From the NCBI GenBank assembly GCA_022567275.1, contig JADFHH010000001.1, forward strand, positions 1 through 27,713: DNA of 27,713 bases. Reading direction: 5' to 3'. This DNA comes from Pseudomonadota bacterium. Its GTDB lineage: Bacteria; Pseudomonadota; Alphaproteobacteria; Rhizobiales; Methyloligellaceae. Below, in pieces: positions 15,828-24,803 of this stretch (position 1 is the first letter of the stretch; each line of letters starts with the position of its first letter). The notes below the pieces were generated by a model that was not told the origin of the DNA, did no database searches, and saw only the letters and a program-made list of their open reading frames with translations. A program made the translations under genes and the position numbers.

Positions 15828-16988
15828 TCAACCGCTCTTCTTCGCCAGTTCCCTGGCCTGTTTGACCCAGTCATCGCTTTCGATGCGGCCCTTTAATGTA
15901 AGCGCATCATCGATCTCCGCTATATCCGACTTTTTCAACGCGGCGATCTGCCGGTAGTGGAAAATACCATAATCATTGAGTTTTGTTTCCAGCGCAGGGC
16001 CAATACCAGTGAACATCTTGAGGTCATCAGCCTCGCCATCCGGCTTTTTGAGTTTCTCAAATCCGGCAGTCTTCTCTGCCGGAGCGGCGTCTTTCTTCTT
16101 TTCGGCTTCTTTCTCGGCTGGTTTCTTCCTGGCTTCAGGTATTTCTGCGGCGTCCCGTTTCTCCGAAGTTTCTTTCGCCTCGGCCTCGGGTTTGGCTTCC
16201 GGTTCGGCTTTTTCTAAGGCCGTATCATCGCTTTTCACAAGCGCTTCTTCGACGGCCGGTTGCGCCGACTCGCCGATATCGATACCAGCGTCGCTTTGTG
16301 CCCGCTCGATACCGTCGATCGCGGCGCGGGAAATCAAATCGCAATACAGCGTGATGGCGCGGGCCGCGTCATCGTTTCCCGGAATTGGATAGGTGATGTG
16401 ATCGGGATCGCAGTTTGTATCGACAATGGCGATCACCGGTATGCCGAGCTTGCGCGCTTCGGCAATGGCAATGGCTTCCTTGTTGGTGTCGATGACAAAC
16501 AAAACATCGGGCAAGCCGCCAATGTCCTTGATGCCGCCAATGGCATGTTCGATCTTGTCGCGCTCGCGCGTAAGCTGCAGCAGTTCTTTTTTGGTGAGAC
16601 CCTCGTCGGATTCTCTATCCAGCGTTTCTTCAAGCTGCCGCAGACGCTTCAGCGATTTAGAAATTGTCTGCCAGTTGGTCAGCGTTCCGCCCAGCCAGCG
16701 GTGATTGATGTAATGTTGCGCGCATTGCCGCGCGCCTTCAGCGATGGCTTCAGAGGCCTGGCGCTTGGTGCCGACAAACAGCAGGCGGCCGCCTTTGGCG
16801 ATTGTGTCCGATACAATGACCAGCGCCTGATGCAGCAACGGCACCGTCTGCGCCAGATCGATGATATGAATATTGTTCCGCGTGCCAAAGATGTAGGTCC
16901 CCATCTTCGGGTTCCAGCGGTGTTTCTGATGGCCAAAATGTACGCCTGCCTCCAAGAGCTGGCGCATGGTGAAATCCGGCAGTGTCAT
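15828..16988 (-). CDS. rpsB: 30S ribosomal protein S2 with C-terminal HhH-like extension
   Basis: Structural protein of the small ribosomal subunit. The protein is 386 aa, whereas an ordinary S2 is about 240-260 aa. Residues 1 to about 240 are a normal S2 core (MRQLLEAGVHFGHQKHRWNPKM, FVGTKRQA, HRWLGGTLTNW, GLPDVLFVIDTNKE). A low-complexity linker rich in Glu, Lys, Ala and Pro follows (about 245-318). The last 65 or so residues form a compact domain (LKMFTGIGPALETKLNDYGI... LKGRIESDDWVKQAREL) resembling a helix-hairpin-helix fold. I recall similar tails on alphaproteobacterial S2, L21 and NuoE proteins. The start is ATG 16988, with AAAAGGAG upstream; an upstream in-frame start at 17036 is rejected because it adds residues foreign to S2 and lacks a ribosome binding site. 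Confidence 0.96.
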   Translation of the reverse strand: MTLPDFTMRQLLEAGVHFGHQKHRWNPKMGTYIFGTRNNIHIIDLAQTVPLLHQALVIVSDTIAKGGRLLFVGTKRQASEAIAEGARQCAQHYINHRWLGGTLTNWQTISKSLKRLRQLEETLDRESDEGLTKKELLQLTRERDKIEHAIGGIKDIGGLPDVLFVIDTNKEAIAIAEARKLGIPVIAIVDTNCDPDHITYPIPGNDDAARAITLYCDLISRAAIDGIERAQSDAGIDIGESAQPAVEEALVKSDDTALEKAEPEAKPEAEAKETSEKRDAAEIPEARKKPAEKEAEKKKDAAPAEKTAGFEKLKKPDGEADDLKMFTGIGPALETKLNDYGIFHYRQIAALKKSDIAEIDDALTLKGRIESDDWVKQARELAKKSG

Positions 16989-17136
16989 GACTGCGCTCCT
17001 TTTCCGGTTCGACCGCCGCGGATGAGTTGACGCCATGTTGAAGAAACATGTCGCACCGGAGAGTGGCGGTGCCTGAAGTCAGGCCGGCATGAGACCGGCT
17101 TAACAGGCCCACCGCTTGGTATCCGCGTGTGAGATG
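16989..17136 (-). promoter_or_regulatory. Structured leader of rpsB mRNA (three hairpins)
   Basis: About 148 bases of leader precede the rpsB start. On the minus strand three perfect hairpins follow each other: GCCGG/CCGGC (17099-17083), GCACCG/CGGTGC (17072-17053) and CATGTT/AACATG (17050-17034). The ribosome binding site then sits just before 16988. GCCTG/CAGGC gives an alternative pairing that competes with the first two. Ribosomal protein S2 operons are autoregulated by leader RNA in several bacteria, so this may be an S2 (or S2/EF-Ts) control element. I recognise no specific Rfam family. Confidence 0.45.
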
Positions 17137-17142
17137 GGCTGC

Positions 17143-17171
17143 CTTATAGGCATCAACTCAGGACTTGGCAA
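17143..17171 (-). promoter_or_regulatory. Promoter for rpsB-tsf at the 3' end of dnaE
   Basis: On the minus strand TTGCCA (17171-17166, 5/6 match to TTGACA) is followed by exactly 17 bases and TATAAG (17148-17143, 5/6 match to TATAAT). The -35 box overlaps the last codons of dnaE. The expected start of transcription is near 17136, about 148 bases before rpsB. This would give the ribosomal genes an output independent of dnaE. Confidence 0.6.
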
Positions 17172-20100
17172 GTGTGAGCGCGGGTGTGCTTCCGGCGTGT
17201 GGGCGCCTGGTTCTGCCGTCTGCGGGAATGGGCTCTATGGATTGTACGCCTTGAATGACACGAAGCGCGCCTGTGCTACGCGGCGATATGTCGTAGCGGC
17301 CGGGAATTTCCACCTCGACTTCACGTCCTATATCGCCAAGGCGCAGGATCAAATGGATGACCGCGTTTCCCTCTTGCGGCAGGCGCGCACGCAATCGTTC
17401 CAGCGAAGAAATATCATCAATTCTGACCCGCAACCCGCTTTGCGTGCGCTGAACGACAGCGTCGAGGGATTCAACATGGGTGATGCGGGCGCGCAAGGAT
17501 TCAGCTTGCTGTTCCGCTTCGATCTTCACCAGAACCGATGTGCCGGGTGAAAAGTCATCGCCATGGCTGGCGAGCAATTCCGAAAATACGATGGCTTCAT
17601 ACTGGCCGCTCTGGTCGGACAGGCCGATAAAGGCATAGCGGTTGCCTTTGGCCGAGCTGCGGTCCTGCCGGTAGGCCACGGTGCCCGCGAGACACGCGGT
17701 GGTGGCGCTTTTCGCCGCCCGGGCGCTGAATTCCGCCCAGCTGATAACACCCTCGCGCTCAAGGATGGATTGATATTCATCTAGCGGATGCCCCGACACG
17801 TAAAAGCCGATGGCTTCCAGCTCGCGCGCCAGGCGTTCGATTGGCAACCAGGGTTCTGCAGCATCGCGCAGGATCAGTTCACGGGCGCTCCCCTCGCCAA
17901 ACAAATCGTTCTGATTGGCATTTTCAGATGTTGCGGCGGCGCGCAAAATACGCTCTGAATTGGCGAACAGTTTGCCGCGATCCGGTTCAAACTCGTCAAG
18001 TGCACCCGCAGCGATGAGCGCCTCAAGTCCACGCTTGTTCACCGCACGGCCTTCCATGCGGCGGGCAAAATCGGCAAGAGAGTCGTAATTGCCGTTGTTC
18101 TCGCGCTCATCGGCAATATGCCCTGCCGCCGCTCGGCCCATATTCTTGAGCGCGCCAAGCGCATAGCGGATGGAATTTTCACCGGCGCTGAAGTCCGCAT
18201 ATGAGGCATTTACACTTGGCGGTTCGATGGTAATTCCCGCCCTTCGCGCATCCTGAACGAAGATATTCAGCTTGTCGGTGTTGCCCATATCCAGGGTCAT
18301 GGACGCGGCGAGAAATTCGACGCGATGGTTGGCCTTCAGATAGGCGGTTTGATAGGCCAGCAATGCATAAGCGGCGGCGTGGGATTTGTTAAAACCGTAA
18401 CCGGCGAATTTCGCCACCAGTGCAAAAATATATTCAGCGTTGCCGCGCTCGACTTTATTGGCTACGGCGCCTTCCACGAACCGCGTCCGCTGCTGGTCCA
18501 TCTCCTTCTTGATTTTCTTGCCCATGGCGCGGCGCAGCAGGTCCGCTTCGCCAAGCGAATAACCTGACAGCACCTGGGCAATCTGCATCACCTGTTCCTG
18601 GTAGATGATGACCCCGTAAGTTTCCTCCAGAATGGGTTTGATGAGAGCATGGAGATAGTCCGGCTCTTCGGTCCCGTGCTTGCGGTTGATGAAAGACTCG
18701 ATGTTGGCCATGGGGCCCGGGCGGTACAGGGCGACCATGGCGATGATGTCTTCAAACCGGTCGGGTTTCAGCTTGCGCAGGGCGTCGCGCATGCCGGTAC
18801 TTTCAAGCTGGAACACGCCAACGGTTTCAGCCTCGCAGAGCAGGGCAAAGGTGCGTTCATCGTCAAGCGGCAGGCGGGCAGGATCGATATCCTCGCCGCG
18901 GTTGGCTATTAACTGCTTGGCCTTTTCAATGACCGTCAGCGTTTTCAGACCGAGAAAATCGAATTTGACGAGACCTGCGGCCTCCACCCATTTCATATTG
19001 AACTGGGTCGCAGGCAGGGAGGAGCGCGCATCGCGATACAGCGGCACCAGCTCGGTGAGAGGCCGGTCGCCGATAACGATACCGGCCGCATGGGTCGAGG
19101 CATGGCGGTAGAGCCCCTCCAGGCGCTGGCCGATATTCAGCAGCCGCGCGACAATAGGTTCGCGGTCACGCTCTTCACGCAATTTGGGTTCCGTGGCGAT
19201 GGCTTCGCCGAGTGTGACAGGATTGGCCGGATCGGCGGGTATCATCTTGCACAACCGGTCGACATGGCCATAGGGCATTTGCAAGACGCGGCCGACGTCC
19301 CGCAACACCGCGCGCGCCTGAAGTTTTCCGAAGGTGATGATCTGGGCCACCCGGTCGTCGCCATATTTCTCCTGAACATAAGCGATCACCTCATCGCGCC
19401 GGTCCTGGCAGAAATCGATATCGAAGTCCGGCATCGACACCCGTTCGGGGTTGAGAAAGCGCTCGAACAGCAAACCGAAGCGAATGGGGTCGAGGTCGGT
19501 AATGGTGAGCGCCCAGGAGACAACCGAACCGGCCCCCGATCCGCGCCCCGGCCCGACCGGGATTTTGGCGTTCTTGGCCCATTTGATAAAATCGGCGACG
19601 ATCAGGAAATAGCCCGCATAGGTCATGCGCGTAATGATTTCCAGCTCGCTCTCAAGACGCTGCCAATAGAGAATTTCCTCAAACCCGGCCGCCGGCCCTT
19701 CTTCGCTCAGCCTTTTGCGCAACCCCTTTTCGGCCTGGGTCTTCAGCTCCCCGGCCTCATCTTCAAGCGAAGCGCTGTGCGGCAATATCGGTTCACGCGT
19801 GCGCGGGCGATAGGCGCAGCGCCGCGCAATCTCGACCGTGTTGTCCAGCGCTTCGGGCAAATCATCGAACAGCGCGGCCATTTCAGCGGCGCTCTTGAAA
19901 TAATGCTGCGGGCTCAGCCGCCGCCGGTCATCGACAGCGATATAACTGCCCTCGGCGATGCAAATAAGCGCATCATGGGCCTCGAAATCATCAGGCGTTG
20001 GGAAAAATGGCTGATTGGTGGCAACCAGCGGGATGTCGAGCGCATAGGCGAGCGACAGCAGCTCCGGCTCGACAAGCTTTTCATCCTCCAGACCATGGCG

Positions 20101-20676
20101 TTGCAGCTCCACATACAACCGGTCGCCGAAAACCGCGGCCAGCCTTTCAAGCCTGGTGCGGGCCAATGCCGCATTTCCAGCCAGCAAAGCCTGATCGAGG
20201 GGCCCTTCCGGCCCGCCGCTCAGCGCTATCAACCCGGTATGATGCTGGTCGAGAACATCAAATGTGACGAACGGGCCGGACGCATCGTCATGGTCAAGGA
20301 AGGCCTTGCTGGAAAGCTGCAACAGATTTGCGTATCCGGCTTCGTCCCTGGCGAGAACAACGAGCGCGCCGCCAGCTTCTTTGGCGGGAATAGCGCTGTC
20401 ATGCCTGGCTTCAAGCTTGCCGCCATTGCGTTTTGCGTCGGCGAAATCCACTCTCAGGGTGCACCCGATGATGGGCTGCACGCCTGCCTGGACAAGCGTT
20501 TCGGAAAATTCCAGGGCGCCAAAGAGGTTATTGCGGTCGGTGATCGCCAGCGCCGGCATTTTGCAGGCCACGGCCAGCTCGGCGAGCCTGGAGATTGGCA
20601 GTGCCCCTTCAAGCAGCGAATAGGCGGAATGAAGGTGCAAATGCACGAACGGGCGTGTGCTCTCCTTCGCTGCCAT
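17158..20676 (-). CDS. dnaE: DNA polymerase III subunit alpha
   Basis: Replicative polymerase (C-family). The protein is 1172 aa, the usual DnaE1 length. The N-terminal PHP domain starts FVHLHLHSAYSLLEGALP. The palm has the PGRGSGAGS block and MPDFDIDFCQDRR with the catalytic acidic residues near 417-421. The thumb and fingers include FGKLQARAVLRDVGRV and HASTHAAGIVI, and FQLESTGMRDALRKLKP and YQEQVMQIAQ follow. QNDLF near residue 922 matches the internal beta-clamp-binding motif. An OB fold begins at about 1000 (TACLAGTVAYRQDR). The start is ATG 20676 with GGGGAG 6-7 bases upstream. It follows lolD by 77 bp. Confidence 0.97.
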   Translation of the reverse strand: MAAKESTRPFVHLHLHSAYSLLEGALPISRLAELAVACKMPALAITDRNNLFGALEFSETLVQAGVQPIIGCTLRVDFADAKRNGGKLEARHDSAIPAKEAGGALVVLARDEAGYANLLQLSSKAFLDHDDASGPFVTFDVLDQHHTGLIALSGGPEGPLDQALLAGNAALARTRLERLAAVFGDRLYVELQRHGLEDEKLVEPELLSLAYALDIPLVATNQPFFPTPDDFEAHDALICIAEGSYIAVDDRRRLSPQHYFKSAAEMAALFDDLPEALDNTVEIARRCAYRPRTREPILPHSASLEDEAGELKTQAEKGLRKRLSEEGPAAGFEEILYWQRLESELEIITRMTYAGYFLIVADFIKWAKNAKIPVGPGRGSGAGSVVSWALTITDLDPIRFGLLFERFLNPERVSMPDFDIDFCQDRRDEVIAYVQEKYGDDRVAQIITFGKLQARAVLRDVGRVLQMPYGHVDRLCKMIPADPANPVTLGEAIATEPKLREERDREPIVARLLNIGQRLEGLYRHASTHAAGIVIGDRPLTELVPLYRDARSSLPATQFNMKWVEAAGLVKFDFLGLKTLTVIEKAKQLIANRGEDIDPARLPLDDERTFALLCEAETVGVFQLESTGMRDALRKLKPDRFEDIIAMVALYRPGPMANIESFINRKHGTEEPDYLHALIKPILEETYGVIIYQEQVMQIAQVLSGYSLGEADLLRRAMGKKIKKEMDQQRTRFVEGAVANKVERGNAEYIFALVAKFAGYGFNKSHAAAYALLAYQTAYLKANHRVEFLAASMTLDMGNTDKLNIFVQDARRAGITIEPPSVNASYADFSAGENSIRYALGALKNMGRAAAGHIADERENNGNYDSLADFARRMEGRAVNKRGLEALIAAGALDEFEPDRGKLFANSERILRAAATSENANQNDLFGEGSARELILRDAAEPWLPIERLARELEAIGFYVSGHPLDEYQSILEREGVISWAEFSARAAKSATTACLAGTVAYRQDRSSAKGNRYAFIGLSDQSGQYEAIVFSELLASHGDDFSPGTSVLVKIEAEQQAESLRARITHVESLDAVVQRTQSGLRVRIDDISSLERLRARLPQEGNAVIHLILRLGDIGREVEVEIPGRYDISPRSTGALRVIQGVQSIEPIPADGRTRRPHAGSTPALTLAKS

Positions 20677-20753
20677 AATATACTCCCCGGACCCGGTTGA
20701 GGGTCAGAATGCCAGATTCGCCCGATGGGAGAAATCCGGGAACGCCAGTAATC

Positions 20754-21461
20754 CTAGATATCAACAGGGGCGATTTCAGCCAATTTGCCCTGGTCCAGCT
20801 TCCATGTGCGGCTCATGCGCCGGGCCAGATCGAGATTATGGGTGGCGATGATCACCGTGAGGCCGGCGCCGTGCACCAGTTTCAGAAGTTGGTCGAAGAC
20901 GGCGCCCGCCGTTTTCGGGTCGAGATTGCCGGTTGGCTCGTCGGCGAGCAGAAGTTTGGGAGAATTCGCGACAGCGCGGGCAATCGCCACACGCTGTTGT
21001 TCGCCGCCTGAAAGCTGACCGGGGCGATGTTCCAGCCTGTCGGAAAGTCCCAGATCGCCAAGCAACTGGCGGGCGCGGGCTTCGGCCTGGGCTTTGGCAA
21101 CGCCAAGGATCAGCTGCGGCAGAGATACATTTTCCAGCGCGGTGAATTCGGCCAGCAGATGATGAAATTGATAGACGAAGCCGATCTTGGTCCGCCGCAT
21201 CAATGTCCGCTCACGATCGGAAACCGCGAGGCAGTCGATGCCGTCGAGAACAACGCTGCCCTTATTCGGGCGATCGAGAAGCCCCAATATATGAAGCAGC
21301 GAAGATTTACCTGCGCCGGACTGGCCGAGCAGCGCCACCGTTTCGCCGGCAAAAACATCCGCCGACGCCTGCTTGAGAATCTCAATATTCCGGCCGCCCT
21401 GATGAAAGGTCAGGTCGATGTCCCGGAGGCTCAGTAGAGGTATCGCGTCGCGGCTGTCCAA
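20754..21461 (-). CDS. lolD: Lipoprotein-releasing ABC transporter ATPase LolD
   Basis: ATPase of the LolCDE machine, which extracts outer-membrane lipoproteins from the inner membrane and hands them to LolA. The protein is 235 aa. Walker A GQSGAGKS is at residues 46-53, the ABC signature LSGGEQQR at 150-157, Walker B LLLADEP at 170-176, and the H-loop is in ATHN. The start appears to be TTG 21461, five bases from the lolC stop. The only better-looking upstream codon in frame is ACG, and no ATG or GTG is available, so translation probably depends on coupling to lolC. Confidence 0.94.
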   Translation of the reverse strand: MDSRDAIPLLSLRDIDLTFHQGGRNIEILKQASADVFAGETVALLGQSGAGKSSLLHILGLLDRPNKGSVVLDGIDCLAVSDRERTLMRRTKIGFVYQFHHLLAEFTALENVSLPQLILGVAKAQAEARARQLLGDLGLSDRLEHRPGQLSGGEQQRVAIARAVANSPKLLLADEPTGNLDPKTAGAVFDQLLKLVHGAGLTVIIATHNLDLARRMSRTWKLDQGKLAEIAPVDI

Positions 21462-21465
21462 AGGC

Positions 21466-22737
21466 TCACTCGTATCGCAGAGCTTCGACAGGGTCGAGCT
21501 GACTTGCCCGCCAGGCGGGATACAAGGTGGCGAGCATGGACAATATCAATGCCATGAGCACCACGGTCGTGACCTCGCCAAGGTCCATTTCAGCGGGAAG
21601 TTGAGAAAGATAATAGAGTTCCGAAGGGAACAGATTGGTGCTGGTCAGATAGGAAATGAACTGGCGGATTGACTCAATATTGAGACACACGGCGACACCG
21701 AGCAGAAGCCCGGCCAGAGTGCCGGCCACGCCGATGCTTGCGCCGGTAATAAAAAACACCCGCATAATCGCGCTGCGTGTCGCGCCCATGGTGCGCAGAA
21801 TGGCGATATCGGCGCCCTTGTCCTTGACCAGCATTATCAGCCCGGAAACAATATTCAGGGCGGCCACCAGAACGATCAGCGTGAGGATGAGAAACATCAC
21901 ATTGCGCTCGACCTGAAGGGCGCTGAAAAAGCTCGAATTGCGCTGGCGCCAGTCGGTTACATAGATCGTGGAACCGCCCGCCTGCAGAATTGCCGGGCGC
22001 AGATCACCAACTTCGTCGGGGTCGTTCAGCATGATTTCCAGCACGGATACAGTTTTCTTTTTGTTGAAATACCGCTGCGCCTCGTTCAGCGGCATGAAGA
22101 TGATGGAATTGTCATACTCCGACATGCCCATTTCGAATATGGCGTTCACATTGTATCGCTTGACCCGTGGCGCGATACCGAAGGGGGTCGATGCGCCGCG
22201 CGGCGCAACCAGGGTCACCTTGTCGCCAACCCTGAGCCGCAACTGGTTGGCAAGCCGCGATCCCATGGCAAGCCCGTTGCCTTTGTCAAACTTGTCCAGT
22301 GTCCCTGACCGGATGTTCCCCGATATGGCGGTGAGGGATTTCAGGCTTGTTTCGGAAAGTCCACGGATCAAGGCGCCAGTCGCCAGTGTCGTGGTGGAGG
22401 CTATGGCTTGTCCCTCGATCAGGGGGAGGACGCTTTTCACGCCCGCCACTTTGCGCAACCGCGCGGTAACGTCTTTATAGTCGGTGAAATTACCCGTCAT
22501 GGAGTGAATGATGACGTGACCGTTCAGCCCGAGGATCTTGTCGAACAGCTCGTTGCGGAATCCGTTCATCACCGAAAGTACAATGATAAGGGTCGCCACT
22601 CCCAGCATGATGCCGAGGAATGAAAATCCGGCAATGACAGAGATAAAGCCTTCCTTGCGCCGCGCGCGCAGATAACGCAGCGCGATCATCCACTCGAACG
22701 CCGCGAATGGCCGCCCGGTATGTTGCGTCGCGTTCAT
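21466..22737 (-). CDS. lolC: Lipoprotein-releasing ABC transporter permease, LolC/LolE family
   Basis: Inner-membrane permease of the lipoprotein-releasing transporter. The protein is 423 aa. One membrane helix lies near the N-terminus (FISVIAGFSFLGIMLGVATLIIV). A large periplasmic MacB-like domain follows, and three C-terminal membrane helices form the FtsX domain (NVMFLILTLIVLVAALNIVSG and two more), with the coupling segment KDKGADIAILRTMGAT. Only one such permease gene is adjacent to lolD, so it probably forms a homodimer, as described for LolF-type systems. ATG 22737 is preferred over TTG 22755, because GGGTGG lies just before the ATG. Confidence 0.93.
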   Translation of the reverse strand: MNATQHTGRPFAAFEWMIALRYLRARRKEGFISVIAGFSFLGIMLGVATLIIVLSVMNGFRNELFDKILGLNGHVIIHSMTGNFTDYKDVTARLRKVAGVKSVLPLIEGQAIASTTTLATGALIRGLSETSLKSLTAISGNIRSGTLDKFDKGNGLAMGSRLANQLRLRVGDKVTLVAPRGASTPFGIAPRVKRYNVNAIFEMGMSEYDNSIIFMPLNEAQRYFNKKKTVSVLEIMLNDPDEVGDLRPAILQAGGSTIYVTDWRQRNSSFFSALQVERNVMFLILTLIVLVAALNIVSGLIMLVKDKGADIAILRTMGATRSAIMRVFFITGASIGVAGTLAGLLLGVAVCLNIESIRQFISYLTSTNLFPSELYYLSQLPAEMDLGEVTTVVLMALILSMLATLYPAWRASQLDPVEALRYE

Positions 22738-22767
22738 ATTTCCACCCAAAGTCAATCCGTTAAATTG

Positions 22768-24090
22768 TCAGTGTTCCAGGATACGTGCGAGAGCCGCTTC
22801 CGGTGTCATGGAGTCGCGCTCACCCGTATCGCGCCGTTTGATCTCGACCTCACCCAGTTTTACGCCCCTTGGTCCAACGATGATCTGCCAGGGCAGACCC
22901 AGTAAATCCATTGCCGCGAATTTGGCGCCGGCGCGCTCGTCCTTGTCGTCATATAGAACATCCACTCCGGCATTGCCCAATTGCGAATATAAACTCTCGC
23001 AGGCCGCGTCGGTATCACGGTCTCCAGCCTTCAGATTGACAAGGCCAACCCGGTAAGGCGCGACCGGATCGGGCCAGATGATGCCGTGTTCGTCGTGGCA
23101 GGCTTCGATGATGGCGCCCGCCAGCCGGGATACGCCAATGCCATATGACCCGCAATGGAGTGTCACCATCGAACCGTCAGGCCCCTGCACCTTGCAATTC
23201 ATGGTTTTGGTATATTTTGTCCCGAAGTAAAAAATATGTCCAACTTCGATGCCCCGCGCGGTGACGCGATTTTCCTTCGCGACTTGCCGCTCAAAACGCG
23301 CCGGGTCATGCTTGTCATCGGTGGCGGCATATTTACCGGTCCATTGCTGGACAACAGAGCCGAGATCGGCGCTGTAATCCGTGTCTTCGCCGGGCGCGGA
23401 TCGCTCGATCAGATCGCGGTCGCAATGGACCTGGCTCTCGCCTGTGTCGGCCAGCACGATGAACTCATGGCTGAGATCCCCGCCTATGGGACCGGTGTCA
23501 GCGGCCATGGGAATGGATTTTAGCCCCATGCGCTCGTAAGTGCGTAAATAGGCGACAAACATTTTGTGGTAGGACCGGCGCGCATCCTCCGGCGTCAAGT
23601 CAAACGAGTAAGCGTCTTTCATCAAAAATTCACGCCCGCGCATCACGCCAAAGCGCGGTCTGATCTCGTCGCGGAATTTCCACTGGATGTGATAGAGATT
23701 GCACGGCAGATCGCGGTATGATTTTACCGAGTCCCTGAATATCCCGGTGATGAGTTCCTCATTTGTCGGGCCGTAGAGCATTTCGCGGTCATGGCGATCG
23801 GTGATGCGCAGCATCTCCTTGCCATACTCCTCATAGCGCCCGCTTTCGCGCCAGATACCGGCCGGCTGAATCGTCGGCATGAGCAGCTCTATGGCCCCTG
23901 CCCGGTCCTGTTCTTCGCGGACGATCTGTTCGATTTTGCGCAATACACGCAGGCCGAGTGGCAGCCATGAATAAATCCCCGCACTCGACTGGCGGATCAT
24001 GCCCGCGCGCAGCATCAACCGGTGCGAGACGATCTCCGCTTCCTTGGGATCCTCGCGCAAAATGGGTAAAAAATACCGGCTCAGCCTCAT
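22768..24090 (-). CDS. proS: Proline--tRNA ligase, short alphaproteobacterial type
   Basis: Class II synthetase charging tRNA-Pro. The protein is 440 aa. This matches the short ProRS type of Alphaproteobacteria, which lacks the large editing insertion (INS) found in about 570-residue bacterial enzymes. Motif 2 lies in FRDEIRPRFGVMRGREFLMKDAYSFD and motif 3 in GSYGIGVSRLAGAIIE. The anticodon-binding domain occupies roughly the last 110 residues. Without INS the enzyme cannot clear Ala-tRNA-Pro itself, so a free-standing editing protein elsewhere in the genome is expected. The start is ATG 24090; 30 bp separate it from the lolC start. Confidence 0.96.
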   Translation of the reverse strand: MRLSRYFLPILREDPKEAEIVSHRLMLRAGMIRQSSAGIYSWLPLGLRVLRKIEQIVREEQDRAGAIELLMPTIQPAGIWRESGRYEEYGKEMLRITDRHDREMLYGPTNEELITGIFRDSVKSYRDLPCNLYHIQWKFRDEIRPRFGVMRGREFLMKDAYSFDLTPEDARRSYHKMFVAYLRTYERMGLKSIPMAADTGPIGGDLSHEFIVLADTGESQVHCDRDLIERSAPGEDTDYSADLGSVVQQWTGKYAATDDKHDPARFERQVAKENRVTARGIEVGHIFYFGTKYTKTMNCKVQGPDGSMVTLHCGSYGIGVSRLAGAIIEACHDEHGIIWPDPVAPYRVGLVNLKAGDRDTDAACESLYSQLGNAGVDVLYDDKDERAGAKFAAMDLLGLPWQIIVGPRGVKLGEVEIKRRDTGERDSMTPEAALARILEH

Positions 24091-24209
24091 AGGCGCCGCC
24101 TGTTGAGTGGTGTTGGTCTGGTTTTCGCGATACCCATGGCGGCCACGGCGGGCGCTAAAGCTCGATGGAGTGCCAGCGCTCAGTCTAGGGATGATTGCGC
24201 GCTAATAGC

Positions 24210-24659
24210 TTACTTTGGTGGGGGTAAGCAATCCCGCCGCCAATCGTGCCCGTTGAATGAGAATTGGTTTGTCGCCGGGTCGAACGCGAAAGTGCCGCCA
24301 TACAACTCGATATCCCTGCCGGCAATCTGTTTGGTGCCCAGTTTGACACCAACGCCGACGCCTGCGGGAAACATGCTGCTGAACCCCTTCGGCGGCTCCG
24401 CTGGAATTATCGGTCGGCCCCAGGGATCGCGCCCTGGAATATATTCCGCCCCGGCGCCTGGCGGCAGGGCGACGCAATCGGGGCGTATGATCAGTCCGTA
24501 TTCATGATGCTGGCTGTTCGACCAGCGCGGAGTGAAATGATCGAATGGATCGCTTGTATAGGCGCCGCTGCGCGCCAGGTTCGGTATGAGCGCGACAATG
24601 CTCGCAAAAACGAGCAGATAGATGCCAAAACCCGGTGTGGTGTTTATTCCATGTCTCAT
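24210..24659 (-). CDS. Hypothetical small exported protein
   Basis: I do not recognise this 149-aa protein. It has a short N-terminal segment, then a hydrophobic stretch (GFGIYLLVFASIVALIPNLA, about residues 10-29) that could be a signal peptide or a membrane anchor. The remaining 120 residues are soluble and rich in Pro, Gly and aromatic residues. Two cysteines (in RPDCVALPPG and WRRDCLPPPK) could form a disulfide in the periplasm. The start is ATG 24659 with only a weak ribosome binding site. It lies 119 bp before proS in the same direction, in a place where proS usually follows the DUF1467 gene directly. Codon use looks like that of the neighbours, so I think it is a real gene, lineage-specific. 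Confidence 0.6.
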   Translation of the reverse strand: MRHGINTTPGFGIYLLVFASIVALIPNLARSGAYTSDPFDHFTPRWSNSQHHEYGLIIRPDCVALPPGAGAEYIPGRDPWGRPIIPAEPPKGFSSMFPAGVGVGVKLGTKQIAGRDIELYGGTFAFDPATNQFSFNGHDWRRDCLPPPK

Positions 24660-24746
24660 CGCCGTCAGTATAGGCGCAATGCGATTAAAGGCGCCCTAAC
24701 GTCATTTGGCTTAAAGCGAACATTGCGTTTAGCATATTAATGTATT

Positions 24747-24782
24747 GAAAATGCTGAATAATATCCTTCAGTAAGCATTTTC
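24747..24782. repeat. Long imperfect inverted repeat upstream of the plus-strand RNA promoter
   Basis: GAAAATGC-TGAA (24747-24758) pairs with TTCA (24767-24770) and GCATTTTC (24775-24782), giving 12 base pairs with an 8-base AT-rich loop and a 4-base bulge. It is AT-rich, unlike its surroundings, and lies about 20 bases before the -35 region of the candidate RNA promoter. It may be an operator, a hairpin ending read-through transcription, or the scar of a small mobile element. Nothing in it decides between these. Confidence 0.45.
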
Positions 24783-24803
24783 TGCGACCAGCTCAAAAAG
24801 AAA

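Noticed and set aside
15828..17036. rpsB starting 16 codons earlier
   Set aside because: The extra residues (MASTHPRRSNRKRSAV) are foreign to S2, and the ATG at 16988 has AAAAGGAG in the right place.
19090..20700. A 536-codon open frame on the plus strand antisense to dnaE
   Set aside because: It is the mirror of a conserved dnaE reading frame; the translated product has no recognisable family, and long antisense frames are common in GC-rich genes.
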